DNA of 64,000 nucleotides from Cubamyces lactineus (lineage: Eukaryota; Basidiomycota; Agaricomycetes; Polyporales; Polyporaceae), in assembly GCA_022376465.1 (NCBI GenBank), contig JACDTU010000001.1, positions 806,001 through 870,000 of the forward strand, in the 5' to 3' direction. The notes under the pieces are model-generated. The model was not told the DNA's origin. It searched no databases and saw only the letters and a list, made by a program, of their open reading frames with translations. Below, piece by piece: positions 44,714 to 57,048 of the stretch. Within the stretch, counting starts at the first letter, position 1. Each line of letters opens with the position of its first letter. Both the position numbers and the translations under genes were made by a program.

Positions 44714-45092
44714 ATGCCCGAGAACTCATACACTGGGGAGCAGTACGATGTCACCTCCCGCGGCGTGAACGACCAGGTATGTGGCGTTACATGTCATCTT
44801 TGTCCTTGCCCGCCGCCCCGTCCTTTATTCAACAAACAGATGCTAAACGTCCTTTAGGGTAACTCCTACGATCACCGCGTTAGCGAGAGCGGCGCACACT
44901 CCTATCACTACAGCAACAGGTATGTGTTCTTTCCCTATTACATGTGCGTTGTGGCGACTGACCAGGGTTGGTAGCAATGGCAGCTACTACTACCAGAACT
45001 CGGACGGCTCCACTTACTATAACAGCGGCGACGGGTTCAGCACGTACACATCTTCAAGCGGATACACAACCCAGAACTACGGCAGCAAATAG
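44714..45092 (+). CDS. Small Tyr/Ser/Gly/Asn-rich protein, unknown
   Basis: Three-exon model: join(44714..44776,44858..44919,44975..45092), 80 residues. Introns have clear signals (GTATGT donors, TTTAG and GTAG acceptors) and phases 0 and 2. The protein lacks a signal peptide or membrane segment. It is built of repeated short motifs: SYDHR, HSYHYSN, NGSYYYQNSDGSTYYN, and a GYTTQNYGSK end. Tyrosine, serine, glycine and asparagine make up most of it, with few hydrophobic residues, so it is probably disordered. I recall similar small proteins among mushroom genomes without assigned function, but cannot verify that. The intron structure, codon use and TATA-like promoter argue it is a real gene. 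Confidence 0.75.
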
Positions 45093-48000
45093 GCGTTGGA
45101 TGAGTTGGTTATCAGCCAGACGTGTCTTGTCGATTTATCAGGGATTAACGCAGTAGCATGGAGGTCTGTAATACATGGTTCATTGTGATAGATGCGACTG
45201 CATGTGTGATTGCTTCACTTCATGCTCGCGAATGTCCCACGGGGTAGGAGCACAAGTTGATCATATGGAGAAGTACAGTGCGGCTATACCACCTCGGTAT
45301 GTCAGCACCCATGGCATGCACGAGATGACTCGAGTCTCGTTGAGCGTGGAAAGCCGGTGTCTTTGAATCGAAGAGGCAGACCTATGGGCGCTCCGGGAAC
45401 GCGTCCGGCTCGCGAGACGCGTCGGATCGCGTGCCACGCTTGTTAGCCGACGCTTGCTCGTCAACTTCCACGACAACTCCAGCCGGCTACGAGCCCTCAC
45501 CGTGCAGCCGCGTAGTTCCGTCTTAGTATCACACCTTCCACCTCTGGTGTATTCTTTGCGAATACCTCGCCCGCCTGACCTTCATCTCGCAACCGAGGAA
45601 GTTCCTTGCCTCGAGCAAGTGGTCCTATCTAGCTAGCCAGTTGCCTACAAAAAAGCGACACGACCTGGAATTCGGAACGTTCGCCGCGTGGTTATGAAAC
45701 AGCACATCGCCAAGGTCAGCTGGTCAAGTCGTCTTCGACTAGCAGACATTGACGTGCATCCGCCCAGTTTTGTACGTCCTCGGACCCTGTCCATGCCCCG
45801 AGCACCTTTCACTTGGCAATTGCATCGTTCTGGGCCGGACCACTCCCTCTATGCGCGCAAATAGCCGTTCAATTTGCGGGAACGATACGATGGCGGTACG
45901 GCATCTTACCCAGCCACTCACGAATGCCTGATTTCTACGTGACTACCGCAACGAAATGTTGTCGATATTTCGCCGACAGCTGCGGTCGTAGTCGGTGAGC
46001 TGCCTGTTGGTTGCTTCTATCAAAGCCTCGTAAGAAGGATGTTCGCTGATGATGAATCACATCTCTCGCCGACGGCGACAATAGCAGGTCGATCCAGCAC
46101 ACCAAATGACCTTCCCGCCGAGCTGAGATACGCCTTAGCATCGCCCGCGCACGTCGATCAGCTGCAGTCACTGCGCGCCGAGCATAATGTATCAGGCGGA
46201 GTGAGAACGGACGGGTGCATCACGCATCCACATCCCTGGATTTTGCAGAAGAAGGCGCACCAAACCCGTGTGGGTCGCATCGTCGTGCTGATGCCGACGC
46301 GAGTCATCGCAGCTGACAATCTTTGATCATGGGCATGCTTCTTCCGCGACAGCCCAGGCCCGAGACTCGGATGTGCGGGCACATTTGGGTGCACTGGCGG
46401 CATGCGATTCAGGCGGGCTCGTCGGCTGTCTCTTCACGCCCAGGTCATGAAGCCAGCCGTAATGACACCCACCGTATGTCACCAATCGACGTCGAAGGGG
46501 TCGTATAACTTGCAACGCTCATGCCCTACACCTGTCCGACAGATGCGTCTGTACAGCCTAACGACATTTGCACGGCGTGATGGCGTATCTGGAGATGAAG
46601 AAGAACAATAGGTGAGCCCAGGACTACGGGATCGCACGCCGCGGTAGCAATTGAACCTTGGCGCAGACCTGGTGCCACCCAAACCATCTTCACTCGCGAA
46701 GACAACGAACGCCACCACCTTCGGCAACTCCCAGCTTCAATTGCGCCCTACTGCCACCACGAGATGGTCGACGCAGGACCTTCTCGGATGCCGGTGAAAA
46801 GGGACCGTGCCCACCGCCCAAAACAGAATGAGAAGGCGACGTTTGGCTGGCGTTCTCCGGTGCGTCCAATGATTGACCAGTCCTGCGCCGCGCGCTGGAA
46901 CGTTCCGAGTCCGCAGCGGTCTTCTGTGAACAAACTCCAAGCTCCGACCTCACAGGGCGTGTTGGCGCGTTCGCGGATGAGTCGAGGGCTCTGTTCGCAA
47001 GTGCTTGCGCGCTCTGGGCGACTGGGCTCTGAGGCAACCAGTGCCCACTACAACAGGTCATCGCTCCTCCACCTCGATGCACATTGGCACCAGATGTCTA
47101 CCATGGAAGACACCTGTGCTCAATCTAACTGCCGGGCGAGAGGAAGGAACGCAGGCCACCGTCGTGGTTTCCTTCCGCGGTGCTCGGTTTATGAATACGC
47201 ATACCCGATCGGCGAATGCGTATCGCACGGTGCCACGACTTGCGTCTAAACGACTTCTGCCGGATGCTTCACTGAGTCAGGTGCGTCATTCGATCCGTTC
47301 GAGGGCGTTCGTGTGTCCATCTCCAGCTTCGGGCGGTGTGCAGATTCCTCCGGGCGTTGAATCTGGTCTTCCCAGCATGCGCGGACGCTGTAGAACGAGG
47401 TAACGAACCGTTCGGCGGGACCTGGGGTTTGTGGGAGGCGGCCGGGGGCGAGGGCGCCAGGAACGCCTGAGACCGCTGTCCCAAGGCAGCTCGCGCCGCA
47501 CTTTCAACGAACCATATATGGTCTCGGAGTAAGGGCGAGGCTTCATCATCGCCGCGAAGCTTGTGCGCCGCACGTGTCTGGGTTCTTATCGGGCGTGGAC
47601 AAGGCAATCTGCACGGCGCCCGATCTGCGCCAGCGGTGGGCTGCGGCCTCGTTGCAGACGCGGAGCTCGTCACGAAGCTTTACCGTTCGCTCAGCTGCCT
47701 ACCAGGATCCGAATTGCATCTGACCCTCTGTGGGGTGCATTGTCGCGCGGGGAGACGTTGGCGAGCGAATACTGGACGCCAGGCAGCGTCTGTGCGGACA
47801 TGGGACTGCCTGGACAAGGCCTGCGCTGGACTTCGAGCCTTCTGGCGGTAACTTGCGGCATCATGTGGTCGGTTTCCGCGAGGGGTGTTGTTGTCACACT
47901 GGATCGGGTATCGTCGACGGGGACGGGCGAGATCATTCGCTACCGTTTGTGGTTTAGACTGGATTGCTAGTCGCCCAAAGTGCCGCCGCCTTGTAAAGCA

Positions 48001-49216
48001 CACGAGGAGGCGGAGCGGGCCCCCTCGTGCAAGACAAGAGGATGTCGATGGGTGGAGGAAGAGTCTCGGGGATACCTCTGGGAGAGCGAGGGGGTGCGTT
48101 CCCAGCGAGAGGCGCAGTCAGTCGTATTGAGGTGCAGAGGTTGTGTAACCGGCCGGGCGGGTGGGATGACGCAGAGCGCGCATCTGGGCGGTCCCAGACG
48201 CCAGGTTCCTCGATTGGTGCAGGTAAGATCCGAAGAAGAGGCTGATCTGCCGAATCCAGATCGATTATTATTATTACGCCCGAAACGGGTGACACCCGCA
48301 TCAGGCACCGGCGCCCAACTGCCATATCCCATCCCCAGTCGCGATCAGCCTCGCAGTGGGCTCCCGTCCCCCGGGGCAGTGACTGGAAACCCGCATCTCT
48401 CCCTCTTCTCCATCTCCGCCACCACCGCGACAAGGCAGTTGTAGTCAGGCATGCTCGTCAAGTCGCTGTCTGTCCGAGGGCTCAGGCAGATGTGGTCGGA
48501 GAAGAAGCGCACAGCTGACGGGGAAGGGCACAAGAGCGGCGCCGAGGCGAATCGCCGTACTCATTCTTTACGTTCCGCTGCAATGGGTGGGAGCTTACGT
48601 ACCGCGCGCAACGCTCCCAGGTGGATCTAGTATCGGGCACCAGAGATTCCCGGCTTTCCCGGTTCTCGAGATTGCTGATGCGGATCTCACCCGCGCACCT
48701 CCCAATCTCAACCCCCTCCTCTCGCCACGTCCCTGTCTGCACGCTCTCTGCACAGTCGTACGCACTCATTTTCCGTCGAGGCAGAGGACGCGCCACGGGG
48801 AGGGGCTCGGAGGGAGTAAGCACAACCGAGAGGGCGTCGGCGTTTATTTTGCGGAATTCGATACGTTATTTCGCCGCGACAGATTGAAACTCCGCCCAGA
48901 TTTGTTTGGTGATCTAGTTAGCCGGCTGCTGCTCCTCCTTGTTTCCATCCTCCTTCTTCCCCCTCTTCGACGTCTGCCTCCGTCTCTCCCGCTCTCCGCT
49001 AAACATCCGGTCTGTTTCGTCGGCCTCGACGACGGCCGTCGTCCGTCTTTTCCTTCCTCTCTGTCCGACCGTTGGCTTGTTCGTCTCAGTCTCGCTGTTC
49101 CAGACCGGCCCGCCATATTTAGCTCTTTCCGATTGTTCGCCAGATCCGGGTTAATCGGGAGATACAGCGAGATATACACCTAGCCTCTCTCGTCACTCCC
49201 GCCCTCCTCCGCCGCC
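45093..49216. other. Gene-poor interval of about 4.1 kb, possibly with decayed coding sequence
   Basis: No intact gene is supported. Between about 45350 and 46330 several short frames on both strands have balanced amino-acid composition, for example minus-strand PADLGDVLFHNHAANVPN near 45700 and plus-strand LPAELRYALASPAHVDQLQ near 46115, but they are interrupted by stops and shift frame. The last 350 bases (48860-49216) are pyrimidine-rich and probably form the promoter and 5' UTR of the GATA gene. Confidence 0.45.
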
Positions 49217-51496
49217 ATGTCCTCCTCTCACCCACCTCAGTACTCGTACTCTTTGCCGCCGCCAATGCAGGACGCAGTGCGTCTACCGTCGATCAAGGAT
49301 CTCAACTTTCCGCCACCGAGTCAAGACGGTGGCCCTGCCAACGGCAACGGACGCGTCGAGCACCAACGCGCCAGGCATGAGACGGCCTCCTGGGGTCGCT
49401 CCAATCAACCTCCAGGTCCTCCTCCACCTCAGCTTCCGCAGCACTCGACGAGTATGCCGCCACCGCACGACCCGCCTTCAAAATCGCATCCATACCCGTC
49501 GCAGAAGCACGACGCGTCGTATCCTCCTCCCGGACCTGGTCCATCGCCACAACAACCCCCCGTCGGGGTGCCAACGCACAATGGCATGAGTGCGGGGCCT
49601 GCGCGTCCAGAAAACGGTGCAGAGCCCTCGTCCAAAAGGTCCCGTTCACAGGCAGGCGTCGGCGCCTCACCTGCGCGTTCCCCTCACGTAAGCCCCAGGT
49701 TCTCCCGTGAAGGGCGTTTACTTGTGATGGCGCTAACTTATTGTGATTGAAACCGGTTGTCGATGCGACCAATGTGCTCGATTTGGTTGTGCGCTTCAGA
49801 CCGCATATCCTCCGTACACGACCCAGCCCCCTCAAGGATACCACCAGGGTCCTCCCCCGCACGCACCCCCGGCGCATGAACAGCTTCAGCAGCCGCCACC
49901 GTTTTCTGGACCTCCGCCTGGGTATGCGCCATACCCTCCGCCACCCATTCCTCAGAGGCACTATGCCATGCCTCCTCCACCCCCACCTGCTCATCACCAA
50001 GCACCGCCTCCAGCAAGTGGCCCCGGCCCATATCCCCCTTCAGCCCCTCCGGAGCACTGGCAGCATACCTCCTCCCAACCACCGCCACCTCCGCCACAAC
50101 CTTTCAATACGTTCACGCGGACGACGCCGTTGGTACCGGCGACGGTGGAAACGCGCCCCAATATCCCTTCGGCTGCGGATGCGGAACGTGCCGCTGCTCG
50201 ACAACAGGTGATCGCAGAGGTAAGCTCAAATTGGAAGACTGTGCGACGGTGTTATTGCAGTGCTGACACACTTTTGTATAGATCCTGAAGCACTGCGGTG
50301 TTCTGTACGGGTTTGCGAACCATTACAGTATGTATCTGCTCTAACCAGAAGATATGCGCGTCACTCACTCACTATAGCTCAAGCTGCGGCTACCCATCCT
50401 CAGATCCAACCAGGTCCTCCGGAGCTTGAGGAGATGAACCGTCGTGCTTCGACGGTCATGCATCTTTTGGACGACCTGCGACGTCTGGATGCCGGCGAGG
50501 ACATCTCGCGAAAAGAGCCTGCCAACGGTACTCTAACTCCTGCAGAGGAGCATCCCCGTCCTCCAAAACGCCCATGGGAAGATATGGCACGGGACGGAGA
50601 GCCATCTGCCTCGGCTAGCTATTCTGATGTGAGTATTCTTCCCGATCTAGGTCGTGCCTGTTTGAATACGAACTCCAGGTCGTTTCGCACCCTGACGAGC
50701 AGGCACAGTCGACCGCGGAGCAAGATATGCAGATCATCCGTAACAAGCGACAATCCAGTGCAGGAGGTGCCCAGCCTGGGCAACAGAAGAACAAATACCG
50801 GAAGCGCAGCGTAAGTGATAGACTACGCCTGGATCGTTAGTCCATTCGCTGAGGTTCCGCACAGCGCGCAACTCCTCCCGGAAAATGTCATTCCTGCAAT
50901 ATCCGCGAGACTCCCGAGTGGCGACGTGGTCCTGATGGAGCGAGAACCTTGTGTAATGCGTGCGGCTTGCGTAAGTTCGATCATGGCTGTGGTCTTCATG
51001 AAGACAGGGCTGACGTTAATCTCCAGACTACGCAAAGCTTATGCGCAAAAGAGATAAGGCTCTCGACGCAAACGGGAAGGCGCCGCCTATTGACCTCCAA
51101 ACGCTCCGTGCGTCCACGGCTTCGGCTCGTGGCGGTGGTTCTGGCAGCGGTGGCGATCATGGCGGAGAGCCCTCTCACTCTCAGCCACACCAGGGCCAGC
51201 CCCCTCAATCGCCGTATGAGCAGCCCAAGCAGCCTCCCATGCATGCGCCACCTCCCCACCCACACCAGGGCCCATACCAGCTCATGCCCGTGGGTGCTCC
51301 TGGCCCCTCGGGACAGATGATGCCCCCACCGCCTCCGCATAGTTCCTCCGCGCCTCATAGCGCGAACGGCGGCCCTGTGCCACCACCCCCGTGGCTGGCC
51401 TCTCCTGCCCCCGAACGAGGCGCGTATAACGCAGAGCCTCAGTCGTACATGCGTGCGTCGCACCCCCCATCGCACGCCCGTGCATCACCGCAGTGA
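49217..51496 (+). CDS. GATA-type zinc-finger transcription factor (NsdD-like)
   Basis: Seven-exon model: join(49217..49687,49800..50219,50282..50327,50378..50628,50679..50810,50865..50970,51027..51496), 631 residues. The finger is C448-X2-C451-X18-C470-X2-C473, with the core [20 protein letters not shown] followed by HYAKLMRKR; an intron cuts it in phase 1 right after CGL. The 18-residue loop places it in the fungal class IVb GATA factors, such as NsdD/WC-2 relatives. A helical segment upstream of the finger ([15 protein letters not shown] to [16 protein letters not shown]) resembles the conserved region that precedes the finger in NsdD-type regulators of fruiting and sexual development. The N-terminal 300 residues and C-terminal 150 are Pro/His/Gln-rich and disordered. 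A basic stretch, KNKYRKRS, may act as a nuclear signal. The NsdD assignment is by recollection. Confidence 0.88.
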
Positions 51497-52467
51497 TCTG
51501 CGCAACGCGTTTCTCTCGATCTCCCCTCTTGCAGTCGGACGAAGTAGTGTTTCTTCCGTATGCCTTCTTGCTCGACTCTGTCTTGTGCTCACCGTGTTCC
51601 GTGCGTCTCAAACCGATATAGCCCTACATTCTACTCTTGCGATTGCCCCCCTTGACCTGCCGAAGGCTTGCTTGTACCCCTCCACGTCGTTTAATCCCGT
51701 TAACCCGTATAATCCCGACATGTTGCTGTGTATATACCGCCGTGTAGTGCCCCAGCGACGTTGCCGTTGACCAGTAATCGACCCCTTGTTCCATACGCCG
51801 TCGGCGGACGACGAGCTTCCCGGGAGGATCTGTGTGGACCGGGGACGATCTCATCGGTGTGGGTGGGCGATGCGGGGACACGATGGCGATGTCGCTGACA
51901 GGTCATCGACATCGCCCATCGCCCATCTATGACAGGATCGATCGAGTCGATCTCAAGTTCACGCCCAATCATGATAAGAGCCAGCGCCGATCGTTGATCT
52001 TTCCCCTTTTACCCCACACTCGTCCTCGCAATAGCAGTCGTCCAGCGTCCATCTCATTCACTTGTACCAGTGTCTCCAAGTCAAGAGCTTCTATGACTAG
52101 TTCTTCCAGCGCGCGGCCCCCTCGCTCGTTCTATCTCTGTATGTTCATGTCAAGGCAGTTCAAACAAAGATCTAGGAGCACATATATACATTGTACATGA
52201 CATGAGAATCCACACTTCCTGTGATACATCGCGCGGCAGCAATCATATTGGTCTCCATCTTCCTCAGCTGTCAATATTCCCCCAGCTGTCACAGTTGAAA
52301 GCTCCCATTCGCCCTTCCCACACGCGCTCCAAACGCAGCACCCGGCGGTGCGCGCGCGCATGCATCTCTTCACCAATCTCCGGCGGGATCCCATCGTTCG
52401 TCGTTCAGCGTTCAATCATCCCAGGCCAAGGCACACGCTCCCCAAGTCGGCTTCCACACGCGCCCGC
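51497..52467. other. Intergenic region between convergent genes
   Basis: No gene is supported. It holds the 3' flanks of the GATA factor and the dioxygenase. Confidence 0.5.
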
Positions 52468-54733
52468 TCAATCGGTGTAACCGCGCGACACGGTCGTGTC
52501 GGTCTGCGGGAGCGGCAGGCCCTGCTGCTCCCAGATGACGAGCTGGCGGTCCTTGGCGGTCTTCCCCGTCTGCTTCTCGTACGCCTCGACCGAGAGCGGG
52601 CGCTCGCCGTGCGGCGTCGCGCGCAGCGCGTGCCGGACGTGCGGCCAGAAGTCGAACGTCGCGGAGTGCGTGACGATCTGTGTTGTTCCCGCCGCGGGTG
52701 CACGATGTGTGTGGGCGATGTGCGAGATGCGAAGTGCGAACACCCCGCGATGGTGCCAGAGGCGCAGCGGCGATAGGGAGGCGATGAGGGCGATGGTTTG
52801 AGAACGCGAGAAGCGCGGGGGTGGAGGCGAGCAGGGTGCAGAGCCGGGGTTAGGGAGAAAGTGCGGAGAGGAGGGGAAGTCGAAGGTCGACGAGACAGCA
52901 AGCGGGCGGGGACGGGGGAAGGGAGGGGCAAGAAGAGAAGGAATGTAAGATGAATGGTGGCGTCATGAGAGCGGCAGAGGTAGAGGTACTGACCCTGTTG
53001 TCCCAGATGGCAATTGAGTTGGGCTCCCAGTGGAACCGCACCTGGAAGTCGGGGTTCTCGCTGGAGAACGCCGGGACGGTCAGCGCAGAGTTCGGATTGC
53101 GCTAAGCGGCCGACGAGCACGAAGGTTCGTCCGTGCGCCTCCCGGGCGTGCGCTCGGCATCCGCCCCGTGGGGGCGGGTCGGCCGGGGAGAGAGAGGGAA
53201 AGAGAGAATTTAGAGTGCCACTCACGAGATCTGGTGGAAGAGCAGGCTGAGGATCGCGTCGCTCTCAGCCTTGGGCAGGCCCACGATGCGGCGGGTGAAA
53301 CCTGTCAGAGATGTCCATCCGTTCATTTAGCACTCCCTCCGCGGACTCGGGGAACACAGAGAACAGGGGCAAGGGGAAGGGGGGCGTACCTGGGTTGACG
53401 TAGATGCTCTTCCAACCGGTGACCGGGTGCACCCGCACGACAGGGTGCACAGTCTCGACTGGCTCCCTGCGCACGGTGTGGCCCGCAGCACGCGCGCCGT
53501 CCGCTTGGGCCACCGCGCTGTGCACCGCGCTCAGGCCCTCGAGGTACTTCTGGAAGCCGGGGCTGAAGGACGAGTAGAGTGCGTAGCTAGTGCGGGCGCA
53601 GTGTCAGCTCACGTGTGTCCGACATTTCGTAAAAGCGGGGAAGGGTGCACTTGGCAAGGGTGCAGTACTATTCCCTGTAAACTCACCCTGAGCTCCAGAG
53701 CGTGTCGCCTCCGTACGGCGGGCCGGTGATAACCTTGAGCGAAGTCGCGCTGGGGGGCTGCAGTTCGTACGAAACGTCCGAGTGCCAAAGCTCGAGCTTC
53801 GAGAACGCGCTCGGGTCAGGCCGACGCGAGCCATCGTTGTACACGACTGTTGATACAAAACACCAATAACTCGTCAGTACGAGGGATAGAAAGGGACAGT
53901 GTGTTTGTCAGTACGGACCGTGCACTTCCTCGAGGCCAGGCTCCCTGGGAACGGGGGTGGTGGCGTGCTTGTGCAAGGGGCCAAAGTGACGCGCGAGCTC
54001 GAGCTGCTCGTGGATGTTCAGTTCCTGGTCGCGGAAGACTGGCGCAAATCGATCTGTCAGCTCGCGACGCCGGAGAGGGCCCCAGGGCGACCAAGGGGGA
54101 AGAGGAAGAGGAATGATGACGCACAGACGACACCGCGCTCAGCAATAAGCAGCGCCCTGTGCACCGAGCCGAGGAGTGACGTATCAGTCAGTCAAGCAGC
54201 AGCGGGATGATTGTCAGGGCCGATTGAAAGGCAAAGAAGAAAAAGGCACGGAAACGCACAGCTCGTCCTTTTGCTGGTCGGTCAGTTGGCGCAGGTCGAT
54301 GCCCGAGAGCTCGGTGCCGATGGCGGGCGTCAGGTGCTGGACCTTGGACGCCGCCGAAAGCAGGCTCTTCTTCTCCGGATCGGCGAACTGGCCGCGATCC
54401 GTCACCGCGATTTCTCCAAGCGGCTCCCACTTGACGTCTGGAAAGCGCGGCTGTGTAGCGCGACATACGGCATCAGCGCTCGTGCTCTCTGTGCTCAAAC
54501 AGGATATGGCAATGCGCCAACAGTGTCGCAAGGGGATGGGTAGTGGGAGTGGTTCGCGAAGCGCGTACCTTGTACTTCGCGTACTGGTAGTCGCTATCGT
54601 CGCCTTCGCCGTTAACGTCGGGGGAGTAGAACGGGTTGAAGAGCTGTGCGGCCGCCTTCGCGGCCTTGAGAGGGCCGTTCGAGGTGCCGTTGGTAGCAGC
54701 AGCGTTAGACTCGGCGGTAGCGACGGGAGCCAT
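52468..54733 (-). CDS. TauD-like Fe(II)/2-oxoglutarate dioxygenase
   Basis: Nine-exon model: complement(join(52468..52677,52994..53060,53226..53301,53390..53586,53687..53846,53919..54038,54125..54156,54260..54450,54569..54733)), 405 residues. Members oxidise taurine, other sulfonates or related small molecules using iron, oxygen and 2-oxoglutarate. The facial triad is visible: His191 and Asp193 in ELWHSDVSYE, and the distal His340 in DNRIVTHSATFDFW; Arg355 in HVRHALRAT is positioned to bind 2-oxoglutarate. Other family blocks are GVVFFRDQELN, GPPYGGDTLW, TGWKSIYVNPGFTRRIVGL and FQVRFHWEPNSIAIWDNR. The model resembles the yeast sulfonate dioxygenase Jlp1 group. One exon is 32 nt and the last intron is 316 nt. 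No neighbouring sulfur-metabolism genes support the substrate. Confidence 0.9.
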
Positions 54734-55657
54734 TGCAGTCGATGCGATTGCAGTGCCCAGCCTATACAGTCATTGCCCAGTTTTATACTCCCCGGAACGC
54801 GGTGGTGCGCACTCCATTGAGCGTACTCTGTGCACTATTTGCGTGCGTGGAAGGGGGGATGGCGACACGTGCACGTGACCGCGCGCAGTGGGTTTTCCCC
54901 GCGGGAGGGTTTCTCATAAGACGTTCTGGCGATGTGCTAGTCCACTCATGCCCTGCAAAGAAGGCGCGATAACGGGGAGCCGCGCGCACACGGGTCGAGC
55001 CTCGCTCGGGGCTGTCAACGTTATCGTCTTGGGCGTTGACAAGAGAATGGCGCGAAGGTGTCGTTTGCGCAGGCACGGGGTGTCGTCGGACTTGTACGCC
55101 CAGCGGTCACTTGCTCATCATCCGGTGCGTGGACTGGCCTATGAGCAAGCTCGGGTTGCGTTTAGCTCAGGATGAGAACAGGGAAAGACACCACGATACG
55201 TACCGGAATTCTCATGCCTTTGGCGCTCGCCATGTGTCCTCATTCTGAGTGGGGATCTGCGCCTTCCGACCTTCGGATATACCTCTAGAGAGAACCACCT
55301 ACTTTACTTGCACCTGTGTCGCGATCTGAGGTCGTGCATACTGCCCTTACGATGAATTGGTTAGTTACGCCGTCAGCCGCACTCCTGTACTATCCTGCTG
55401 ACCACCACTAAAACACCAAGGACGGGCGCTTGCGCCCGCCTTACTTCAGGCACCGGGCTGAGCTGCCATATAGCTGCCAGTGACTCAAGATGAGTTATCC
55501 ATGTATTCCAACCGGCGAGACAAATGTATTCAGGGTATATACTGTGTTCCTCATGCCAGCGTCCCTAGCGCGCTAAACGGCGTCAGCATGTGGTGAGTAG
55601 CTCTACAGGTACCAAGTCATTCAGATTGATAACGAACTCACTATGTCCTGTAGCTCG
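54734..55657. other. Intergenic region
   Basis: No gene is supported in these 0.9 kb; it separates two minus-strand genes. Confidence 0.5.
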
Positions 55658-56714
55658 TCACGAAACGTCCATGCCCATGAGCAAGAGCTGTTCAAATTGA
55701 TCGTCCGACTTCGGAGATTCCGAGAGGTATGCGCCAACCCCGGAGAGCAAAGCCGGGTCGTCCTCTGGAACTGTCCACTTTAGAGATTCTGAACGACGCC
55801 GCGCAACGAGGACAAACGTCTCGTCAGAGGCATCTCCAGGAGAGAACCTCGACCAAGTGACTTCCTCCTCGCCTTTCGTGGATCGATGCCTCGCAAGAAC
55901 GGGGACAAATTCGAACCACAGGCCGAAAGCGCTCCAGAAAGGGGCTTCTTTTGGCAGACTTCGCATCTTGTACGAGAGAAGCACGAGCGGAGGCTCAAGA
56001 GAGGTGTCGTCGACGAAGGGCGCGGAGGTGAGGTGGATCAGTGACCGCAAAAGCGGTGCCAGCAGGGTGGGAAAGTATATCTATTGGTGTAGAAAAGGTC
56101 GGGACAAACTGGTGCGTGTCGTATGCTGAGGGCACATACGAGATCGCTGCAGAGAATATGCGTGAGCCGTCTTGAATGAGGGCCATTCTTCAGCAATCCA
56201 AGTTGGTCCGATATCGAACGAACATGTTCTTCCGAACCCCACGCGAGGGGGCGGACCAAAACGGCAGGACTCGCGCGGAGATTCATCTCGAGCAGGGTGC
56301 AGACGTCCGGGAGATCGGTGGCGATGAGGAGGTCGGATTCGGGACGCAGCCACTCTGCCACGCTCGCGGCCACGAAGCCTGTGCCAGATCCGAGCTCTAT
56401 CGCGGTTATGGGCCCCCGTGCGGTGGAAGCGAATGTTGGCGGAGGCGGGTCGAATTCCAAAGGCGAGGTGGGATCGAGGTACGCGAGCATCGCATGGGAT
56501 GCTTCCCTGATACGAGGCGCAATCTCAGCAGCAAGCATGAGGTATTCGTTCACAATATGGGTTAAACATACCAGATACGCCCTGCGATTCCATACGCCTT
56601 GATCGCGTCTTCTTGGGCGACGGAATCGAAACGAGCGTCGGAATCGGAGACGGCGCTGCCCAAAGGATGGATATCGAGGCCAGAAGGAAAGTTTGGGTTT
56701 TGCGCAATTGCCAT
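55658..56714 (-). CDS. METTL21-like (family 16) protein methyltransferase
   Basis: Three-exon model: complement(join(55658..56080,56140..56506,56572..56714)), 310 residues. Seven-beta-strand S-adenosylmethionine fold: motif I is ELGSGTGFVAAS (from Glu85), an acidic strand follows (LLIATDLPDVCTLLE), and the post-I/IV motif is CSDLIYFPTLLAPL. The start of the fold, GRIWEASHAMLAYL, is the usual entrance of METTL21/FAM86-type lysine methyltransferases, which modify chaperones and elongation factors. The substrate cannot be read from sequence. The frame stays open upstream of the chosen ATG (LLKVSSDLGS), preceded by a plausible acceptor (CCCTACAG), so an extra 5' exon is possible. Start is about 335 bases from the divergent hydrolase start. 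Confidence 0.8.
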
Positions 56715-57048
56715 AGAGCCCAGATCACTGGAAACCTTCAGAAGTCTGTAGGGAAGCGACAAACGTGAGGATCGTTACGACAGGATGCCGATGCAAGTGT
56801 ACGATGAGTGTATTGTAGCTGGGCGTCTCAGGGCGCTCTGCACGGGCGCTTGGAATGCGACGAGCCATCGCCAGAACTGGGATCCAATCTCGATAGGGCC
56901 GATGGACCGTATCTCGATAGACGCTCGATCTCCCGATGCGCACCGAGCGCTTGTTCTGATCACCAGCGCCGGTCCCGAATCCGCCAGCCTGGCTCTCCGT
57001 TCAACGTTCAACGCCTGCACGCGCGCTCTGGTCTCTCCTGCGATTCTC
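56715..57048. promoter_or_regulatory. Bidirectional promoter region, methyltransferase and hydrolase
   Basis: About 334 bases between divergent starts. The plus-strand frame stays open back to an ATG at 56785, so part of this stretch could be coding for the hydrolase, but the translation there shows no hydrolase-like pattern. Confidence 0.35.
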
